Below, piece by piece: positions 40,085 through 45,781 of a stretch of DNA of 45,781 nucleotides (position 1 is its first letter; every line of letters begins with the position of its first letter). The notes under the pieces are model-generated. The model saw only the letters and a program-made list of their open reading frames with translations, ran no database searches and was not told the origin of the DNA. The DNA is from JAFDZW01 sp038229915 (lineage in GTDB: Bacteria; Bacteroidota; Ignavibacteria; Palsa-1295), in the NCBI GenBank assembly GCA_038229915.1, contig JBBRNY010000008.1, positions 1-45,781 of the forward strand, written 5' to 3'. A program made the translations under genes and the position numbers.

Positions 40085-42820
40085 TTAACGAACCGGCGTT
40101 GCTGTTTCGAGTTTACGTTTGACTTCGACGATCTTGAATGACTCAATCGTATCGCCGACTTTAATGTCATTGAAGTTCTCTAAGCCAATACCGCACTCGT
40201 ATCCAGTCTCGACTTCTCGAACGTCTTCTTTGAAACGCTTCAGCGATGACAAGGAACCTGCAAAGACTTCTATACCGTCTCTAATAACACGAATCTTCGC
40301 ATTACGAATAAGTTTGCCATCGACAACATAACATCCCGCGACTGTTCCGATCTTCGGCACTTTGAATACTTCGCGAACCGTTGCAGTACCGACGATCTCT
40401 TCTTTTTGATCGGGTGAAAGTAAGCCTTCGAGAGCTTGACGAATCTCGTTAATACAGTCATAGATGACACTGTATAAACGGATGTCAACATGTTCTGAAG
40501 CTGCAAGTTTACGAGCATCCAAATTTGGGCGAACATGGAATCCGATAATGATCGCGTTACTTGCGGCAGCAAGATTAACGTCATTTTCTGAAATAGCACC
40601 AACAGCTCGCTGTACGATCTCAACCTTTACTTCAGGCGTTGAAAGTCTGAGCAATGAATCACCAAGTGCTTCAACCGAACCATCCACGTCACCTTTGAGG
40701 ATGACGCGAAGGTTTTGTACTTTTCCTTCTTTGATCTGTTCGCTAATATCATCAAGACTGATGACTCCACGAATCTGCTTGAAGTTCTGCTCACGCTTGA
40801 GCTGCATACGTGTCGTCGAAATATCTTTCGCGATGGTATCAGACTCGAGAACAATAAATTGATCGCCTGCTTGAGGTATGCCGTCGAAGCCGAGTAACTG
40901 TACTGGACGAGACGGAGGTGCAACCTCTACACGGTTACCACGTTCATCGAACATTGCCCTAACACGACCGGAATAAACACCGGCTATGAATGGATCGCCA
41001 AGACGAAGTGTACCTTTTTGAACAAGAACTGTTGCCTGAATACCCCGACCTTTATCAACTTCAGCTTCGATAATGACACCACGAGCTTCGCGATCAGGAT
41101 TTGCCTTGAGATCAAGAATATCTGCTTCGAGCAAAACACGCTCTAGCAATTTTTCAACATTCAAGCCTGTCTTTGCCGAAACCTCTACACTGCCGAACTT
41201 ACCACCCCACTCTTCAACAAGAACATTTTTATCGGCAAGCTGTTGACGAATACGGTCTGCGTTTGATTCCGGGCGATCAATTTTATTGAATGCAATTACG
41301 ATCGGGACACCGGCTGCCTGTGCATGAGAAAGTGCTTCCCAAGTTTGTGGCATCACATTATCATCGGCGGCAATAACGAGGATAACAATATCCGTTGATT
41401 GTGCGCCACGAGCACGCATAGCTGTAAAGGCTTCGTGACCAGGTGTATCAAGAAAAGTAATTTGACGACCGCTTTCGAGGGTTACTTCATAAGCACCGAT
41501 ATGCTGAGTAATACCTCCCGATTCACCTGCTACTACTTTTGATTTACGGATATAATCGAGTAACGATGTCTTACCATGATCGACGTGACCCATGATCGTA
41601 ACAACCGGCGGTCTCGTCTTGAGTGTTTCCGGATCGTCAGGGGTATCATCGAGCGTAACAACCGTGTACTCTTCTTGGAATTCGACAGTATAGCCAAACT
41701 CATCAGCAACAAGTTGGATTGTATCTTTGTCAAGACGTTGGTTAATAGATACCATCAATCCGAGAGCAATACACTTTCCGATGATCTGCCCAACATCGAC
41801 GCGCATCAAATTAGCAAGTTCATTCGCCGTTACAAATTCGGTCGGACGAATAATCGTGCTCTCTGCTTCAAATATCTCCTGTGTTTTGCGCTCTTCGGTC
41901 TCGGCGCGATCACGACGGCGCGATTTGCGCGCTTTGGCCCGACCGGCATTAGTGCGGGTTTCGTCAAGACCCGAAAGCGTACGACGAACTGCATCCTGAA
42001 CGTCTTTAGTATCAACGTTCGGACCTCTTGCTTTTTTCTTTTTGTCGGCTTCTTCTTCAAAGCCTGTTTTTGTTTTGCGAGTTTCGTTTGGTTTGAAGCG
42101 AGCTTTCTTGTCGGCTAATTTGTCACCGACTTTCCGGATCTGAAGTGGCTTGGAAGCTTCTTTCTTCTTTGGTTTTAATGCCTCGAGATCAATTTTACCT
42201 TTGATCTTCAGTCCAGGCATTGGAGGTGGTAGTTCGCCAGGTGCCGATGACGAAGTGATGAGAACAGTTGTTGTTTTCTTTTTACGGCGCTTACGTTTAT
42301 GCTCATCATCGCCATGCTCGCCTTCTTCATCTGCTTGTTCGCCTGCGACTTGGGGTGCTGGCTCTTCTGAAGCAACAACCGTTTCGGCTATAGGTTCTTC
42401 AGAAATAACAACAGGGGTTTCTTCAACTGGGTGATGCTGCTCTACAACAATCTCAGGTACTTCAATGATAGCAGGAGTTTCAATCTCGACCACCGGAGGT
42501 TCCGGCTCTTGGACGACTTCTTTTTCCGGAGGATGTTCTGCCGTTGTTTTGGCAGCAATATCTTCGCCTTTGCTTTTGGCGCGTTTTTCCTTGAATGCGG
42601 CTACCTTTTTCTGGCGTTTTTCTGCTACGTCTTTTTCTTTGCCAAACTGCTTCATCGTAGCTTCAAGTGCATCATCGTCAATCTTAGACATGATGGACTT
42701 AATGCCCGAAAACCCTTTGCTTTGCAGAAACTCTATTAGTGAATCATGACTAATATTGAGTTCTGTCGCAAGGGTGCGTACAGTTTGTTTCTTCGCTTTT
42801 TCTGTCGTATCAGACACCAT
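40085..42820 (-). CDS. infB: Translation initiation factor IF-2
   Basis: GTPase that delivers initiator tRNA and joins subunits. 911 residues. N-terminal IF2_N domain (about 8-60: VRTLATELNISHDSLIEFL), then a long low-complexity Glu/Pro/Val-rich and basic linker (about 65-300), a second IF2_N module (about 335-385), and the GTPase core with VTIMGHVDHGKTSLLDYIR, ITFLDTPGHEAF, NKIDRPE, followed by domains II-IV; GFHVRPNLDARKLA is in the C-terminal part. The linker is unusually rich in lysine and glutamate. Confidence 0.97.
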   Translation of the reverse strand: MVSDTTEKAKKQTVRTLATELNISHDSLIEFLQSKGFSGIKSIMSKIDDDALEATMKQFGKEKDVAEKRQKKVAAFKEKRAKSKGEDIAAKTTAEHPPEKEVVQEPEPPVVEIETPAIIEVPEIVVEQHHPVEETPVVISEEPIAETVVASEEPAPQVAGEQADEEGEHGDDEHKRKRRKKKTTTVLITSSSAPGELPPPMPGLKIKGKIDLEALKPKKKEASKPLQIRKVGDKLADKKARFKPNETRKTKTGFEEEADKKKKARGPNVDTKDVQDAVRRTLSGLDETRTNAGRAKARKSRRRDRAETEERKTQEIFEAESTIIRPTEFVTANELANLMRVDVGQIIGKCIALGLMVSINQRLDKDTIQLVADEFGYTVEFQEEYTVVTLDDTPDDPETLKTRPPVVTIMGHVDHGKTSLLDYIRKSKVVAGESGGITQHIGAYEVTLESGRQITFLDTPGHEAFTAMRARGAQSTDIVILVIAADDNVMPQTWEALSHAQAAGVPIVIAFNKIDRPESNADRIRQQLADKNVLVEEWGGKFGSVEVSAKTGLNVEKLLERVLLEADILDLKANPDREARGVIIEAEVDKGRGIQATVLVQKGTLRLGDPFIAGVYSGRVRAMFDERGNRVEVAPPSRPVQLLGFDGIPQAGDQFIVLESDTIAKDISTTRMQLKREQNFKQIRGVISLDDISEQIKEGKVQNLRVILKGDVDGSVEALGDSLLRLSTPEVKVEIVQRAVGAISENDVNLAAASNAIIIGFHVRPNLDARKLAASEHVDIRLYSVIYDCINEIRQALEGLLSPDQKEEIVGTATVREVFKVPKIGTVAGCYVVDGKLIRNAKIRVIRDGIEVFAGSLSSLKRFKEDVREVETGYECGIGLENFNDIKVGDTIESFKIVEVKRKLETATPVR

Positions 42821-42880
42821 ACAGTGACACAGTTCCGCTTTAATGAGTACTTAAACAATTTTGCCAACGTTGCCATAACG

Positions 42881-44203
42881 TTATTCGGCTGTTTCATCTT
42901 TTGAGTCAGGGCGTTGGGTCGTCAGTTTGAAGCCCGCTTTCTCTGCCATAGTTTCTAATTCTTGGTCTGCCTGCTGAAGCTCCGTATTGAGCATCGCACG
43001 CACTTGTGCAATTTTTTCTTCGGTCATACCTGGTACGCGAAGCAGTGTTTCTTCGGGCGTATTAAGGAATTCACGTGCTGTATCGATACGGGTTTTGATA
43101 AGCTCGGTATAAATATCAAGCCCCAGTTCATCACGGAATTCGATCAACTCTATATCTTCTTCGTCGCGAGCTTCTTTGACGAGATTGATCTGGTAGCCAG
43201 TCAGCTTCGAAGCTAAACGAACATTCTGCCCCTGCTTACCGATAGCAAGTGAAACTTGATCATCAGAAACAAGCACCGTTGCTGTATGATGCGTTTCATC
43301 AAGACTCACATTGATCAACTTTGCCGGCGAAAGTGCACGCCCTAAAAATGTGGTTGGGTCTTCGGCCCATGGTATAACGTCGATGCTTTCATTTGCAAGT
43401 TCGCGGACGATCGAGTGGATACGAACGCCCTTCATACCAACGCATGCACCTACCGGATCGATACGATCATCATTAGATTCTACTGCTACCTTAGCACGTT
43501 CACCCGGTTCACGAGCAATCGCTTTAATCGTAATAAATCCATCAAAAATTTCAGGAATTTCAAGCTCCATCAACTTCGCTAAGAAGCGTGGGTCGGTCCT
43601 TGAAAGAATAACGACAGGGGTTGAGTTGGTCGAAGTTCTGCGAACTTCCTTTACTATCGCTCTGATCGTATCACCCTTGCGCCAGCGTTCACGAGGAATC
43701 TGCTCGTTTGCCGGGAGCAACAACTCGCGTCGTTCGTGGATCACGAATAGATCGCCACGACGCTGCTGATATACTTCGCCTATGATAATATCACCAACGA
43801 GAGTTGAATACTCGTTGAAAAGATTGTCTTTCTCGATCTCGCGGATCTTCTGATTTAGATTTTGCTTCGCAGCAATAATCAAGCGCCGCCCGAAATCTTT
43901 CGCGGTGCGGATGATCTCGACGTACTCGTCGCCTGCTTCGAGATCTTCACCCGATTTGGTACGTGCATCGGTGACCGAGATCTGTGTTGCGGGGTCTTCG
44001 ACCACATCAACGACTGACTTCTCGAGATAAATTTCGATGTCGCCCTTATCCATATTCATCACAATATCGAACTTGGACTCCAAGCCGAATTTCTTTTTGA
44101 CCATCATCGAGAATGTTTCCTCGATGACAGACATTAAGATGTCGCGATCAATACCTTTATCGCGGACCATCTCCGCGAATGCTTCTACGATTTGTGGGTT
44201 CAT
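42881..44203 (-). CDS. nusA: Transcription elongation/termination factor NusA
   Basis: Binds RNA polymerase to control pausing, termination and antitermination. 440 residues, ATG at 44203. N-terminal RNAP-binding domain (1-125), S1 domain (about 135-205: LVGDIIIGEVYQQRRGDLF), KH1-KH2 (about 210-365: DRIDPVGACVGMKGVRIHSIVREL and SLAIGKQGQNVRLASKLTGY), and a C-terminal helix-hairpin-helix-like segment LLRVPGMTEEKIAQVRAML with a short tail. Only one such C-terminal unit is present, unlike the two acidic repeats of E. coli. A terminator-like hairpin stands directly before its start. Confidence 0.97.
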   Translation of the reverse strand: MNPQIVEAFAEMVRDKGIDRDILMSVIEETFSMMVKKKFGLESKFDIVMNMDKGDIEIYLEKSVVDVVEDPATQISVTDARTKSGEDLEAGDEYVEIIRTAKDFGRRLIIAAKQNLNQKIREIEKDNLFNEYSTLVGDIIIGEVYQQRRGDLFVIHERRELLLPANEQIPRERWRKGDTIRAIVKEVRRTSTNSTPVVILSRTDPRFLAKLMELEIPEIFDGFITIKAIAREPGERAKVAVESNDDRIDPVGACVGMKGVRIHSIVRELANESIDVIPWAEDPTTFLGRALSPAKLINVSLDETHHTATVLVSDDQVSLAIGKQGQNVRLASKLTGYQINLVKEARDEEDIELIEFRDELGLDIYTELIKTRIDTAREFLNTPEETLLRVPGMTEEKIAQVRAMLNTELQQADQELETMAEKAGFKLTTQRPDSKDETAE

Positions 44204-44213
44204 AAAACCTAAA

Positions 44214-44247
44214 AAACAAAAAACAGACTTTGGTTGCCCAAAGTCTG
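44214..44247 (-). terminator. Intrinsic terminator/attenuator hairpin in the nusA leader
   Basis: On the minus strand a perfect ten-pair stem (CAGACTTTGG with CCAAAGTCTG, loop GCAA on that strand) is followed by TTTTTTGTTTTTT, then AGGTTTT and the nusA ATG. This is a textbook rho-independent terminator, but it lies between rimP and nusA, which are otherwise one operon. It may end rimP messages partially or act as an attenuator for nusA-infB. Confidence 0.8.
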
Positions 44248-44325
44248 ATACACTAAAAAACTACAAATTTTGAGAATAACCCTAACAGCGAAGGGGTTGC
44301 TAAAATTCACACTAATTCGCTATAT

Positions 44326-44817
44326 CTATCGTATTACGGCGACTTGCTTTAAGAGTGAAATACGATCGCGCTCGATCTTCATTTCTTCTCCCAACTTAGG
44401 TTTAGTACCTTTGGCGGAGGCCAATTCTTGTTGAATAGTAACGGTAGTTTCATTAAATCCCGTTAAGATGCCCTTTTTTGGCAGATCAACTTCCTCTTTT
44501 TTGTATGAAAGCACTACAAGTTTCGAGATTGTACGCTGAAATTGGTAGTCGTGAATGATCGGCTCATCAACTCCCGGAGATAACACATCAAGACGATAAT
44601 TAAGATTTTTATATTCTGAACCTTCGATATATTCGAGCAATGACCTACTAATATGTTCGCAATCTTCAATTAATACGGGCTTGCTTCCATCAAGTGAAAT
44701 TTCGATCACGGGTCGTGAAGAAGTGCCGCGCACGATACAATGCAAAATATGCAACCCACGATGCTTTGCAAGCGGAGCGACAAATGCTTCAACGATCTCT
44801 TTGGTAATTCCACTCAT
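44326..44817 (-). CDS. rimP: Ribosome maturation factor RimP
   Basis: 30S maturation factor. 163 residues from the ATG at 44817; the frame can be read from a TTG at 44832 but the ATG fits better. Visible: the N-domain with VEAFVAPLAKHRGLHILHCIV and PVIEISLDGSKPVLIEDCEHISR, then LDVLSPGVDEPI (family: VSSPGLDRPL) and a C-terminal SH3-like domain (about 95-163). Followed by the terminator hairpin and nusA. The VLSPGVDEPI motif is a slight variant of the usual sequence. Confidence 0.93.
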   Translation of the reverse strand: MSGITKEIVEAFVAPLAKHRGLHILHCIVRGTSSRPVIEISLDGSKPVLIEDCEHISRSLLEYIEGSEYKNLNYRLDVLSPGVDEPIIHDYQFQRTISKLVVLSYKKEEVDLPKKGILTGFNETTVTIQQELASAKGTKPKLGEEMKIERDRISLLKQVAVIR

Positions 44818-44839
44818 AATAATTGTCTTCAAAAATAAT

Positions 44840-45781
44840 TTACTTATCAGAAAATCTGATCAGTCGAAACTCAACTCTTCGATTTTTGCGTCTGCCTTCT
44901 TCGCTAGTATTGTCTGCCACAGGCGATGCCGCTCCGAAGCCCTGCGCTTGCAATCTCTCTGAAGCAATTCCTTTCGAGACAAGATAATTCACAACCGACT
45001 GTGCTCTATCATGTGAAAGAACTTTATTAAGCTCGGCAGAGCCGATGCTATCAGTATAACCTTCGATCCGAACGATCCAATGTTCGTTCGAGTGCAACAA
45101 CTCGGCAAGTTTATCAAGTGAGAAAAATGATTCACTCTTAAGCGTCGCTTTATTAAAATCAAAATATATATCTTCTATTGTCGCCACACTTCCGATAGCT
45201 ACACTATCAAGTATAACAGAAATTGTAGTGTCGGCGAATTGCTGAGTCTCAGTCAGGTCGATCTCCGAACTGAACGGCAAATATCCCGGTGCAGACACCG
45301 ATAACCGGTAACGCTTCCCTATTGGAAGCACCAACGAAAAATCTCCCAAGCCTTCGGACGATTCTGAATTACAAATATTGATATTATCTTGAATATCGGT
45401 GATCGCCACTGACCCATGAATCATTACGCCTTGCCTATTCATTACTTCGCCTTGCAAAAGCATAACAGGATCGGGTTGCTCGTCAGGCATTAAAAGTATC
45501 TTATAAAGATCGAGATGATTGTTCCCGCTCGATGACGAAAAGAACGCAACATCCCCTGAAGCGGGTACGCTGTAATAGGCATCCATTCCCTCGGTATTAA
45601 TGTCTTTACCGAGATTCTTGGGTGCACTCCAGTTGACCCACGAGTCATCCAACCGTTTTGTCATAAAGACATCAGCGTCACCTAAGCCCCCCCTGCCTCG
45701 ACTTGAAAAATAGAGCGTCTTGCTGTCAGCAGCGAGAAACGGGGCAATCTCATCTGAACTGGTATTAAGGACCAAGCCCAA
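44840..45781 (-). CDS. OmpA-family protein with PD40/WD40-like repeats, cut by window edge
   Basis: The last 313 residues of a larger outer-membrane lipoprotein or OmpA protein; the start lies beyond base 45781. Layout: two or more WD40-like (PD40) strands (about 5-95: IAPFLAADSKTLYFSSRGRGGLGDADVF in pieces and DAYYSVPASGDVAFFSSSSG), a short beta-sandwich domain (about 105-190) and an OmpA peptidoglycan-binding domain (about 205-310) with VEDIYFDFNKATL-like start, EGYTDSIGSAELNKVLSHDRA holding the binding Asp and Arg, and GEE-RRKNRRVEF. It probably anchors the envelope to peptidoglycan. It ends 22 bases before the rimP start. Confidence 0.9.
   Translation of the reverse strand: MGLVLNTSSDEIAPFLAADSKTLYFSSRGRGGLGDADVFMTKRLDDSWVNWSAPKNLGKDINTEGMDAYYSVPASGDVAFFSSSSGNNHLDLYKILLMPDEQPDPVMLLQGEVMNRQGVMIHGSVAITDIQDNINICNSESSEGLGDFSLVLPIGKRYRLSVSAPGYLPFSSEIDLTETQQFADTTISVILDSVAIGSVATIEDIYFDFNKATLKSESFFSLDKLAELLHSNEHWIVRIEGYTDSIGSAELNKVLSHDRAQSVVNYLVSKGIASERLQAQGFGAASPVADNTSEEGRRKNRRVEFRLIRFSDK

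Noticed and set aside
41576..42118. Plus-strand open frame antisense to infB
   Set aside because: It is antisense to the low-complexity linker and GTPase region of IF-2; hydrophobic runs in it come from the complement of charged codons.
1..45781. CRISPR array, prophage or insertion sequence
   Set aside because: No regularly spaced repeats, no transposase or integrase, no terminal inverted repeats were seen anywhere.

Overview
The window is a run of core housekeeping genes from a bacterium of the Bacteroidota/Chlorobiota (FCB) assemblage. Supporting signs are an ExbB-ExbD-ExbD-TonB cluster followed by a substrate-binding lipoprotein and a TPR protein, an OmpA protein with WD40-like beta-propeller repeats, a CcsA/HemX-like gene next to hemA, and an MlaE-F-D lipid transporter. 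AAGGA-type Shine-Dalgarno sequences precede many ribosomal genes, which is unlike classical Bacteroidia. A deeper branch such as Chlorobi, Ignavibacteria or Kapaibacteria is therefore my guess; it is inference and not proven here. I saw no prophage, insertion sequence, CRISPR array, tRNA or rRNA.

Layout. (1) 1-7704, minus strand: a glycosyltransferase-39-like membrane protein, then the tight run serS, lysA, asd, a ccsA/hemX-like gene, hemA and hemC (cut by the window edge), covering lysine/diaminopimelate synthesis and early tetrapyrrole synthesis. (2) 7705-8059: a 355-base gap containing the tuf leader. (3) 8060-24969, plus strand: tuf followed by the fused S10, spc and alpha ribosomal operons (rpsJ, rplC, rplD, rplW, rplB, rpsS, rplV, rpsC, rplP, rpmC, rpsQ, rplN, rplX, rplE, rpsN, rpsH, rplF, rplR, rpsE, rpmD, rplO, secY, map, infA, rpmJ, rpsM, rpsK, rpsD, rpoA, rplQ). 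It ends at a perfect 13-bp terminator hairpin and contains several internal hairpins that may tune expression. (4) 25027-27566: pdxS-pdxT (vitamin B6 synthase, minus) divergent from a LysR-type regulator, with a small array of repeats between them. (5) 27716-33455: exbB, two exbD, tonB, a terminator, a small membrane protein, a substrate-binding lipoprotein and a TPR protein. (6) 33564-36138: mlaE, mlaF, mlaD. (7) 36186-45781, minus strand: OmpA/PD40 protein (cut by the window edge), rimP, nusA, infB, rbfA, truB, ribF, then a monoheme c-type outer-membrane barrel candidate and a biotin carboxyl carrier protein whose start codon overlaps the preceding stop.

No clearly new biological system stands out. 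The best candidates for a second look are an intrinsic-terminator structure between rimP and nusA that could let NusA control its own operon, the LysR gene divergent from pdxS with palindromic and repeated sites between them, the single-heme barrel coupled to a lone biotin carrier, a structured 126-base leader before rpsD, and rpsC starting with TTG behind an eight-codon mini-ORF.
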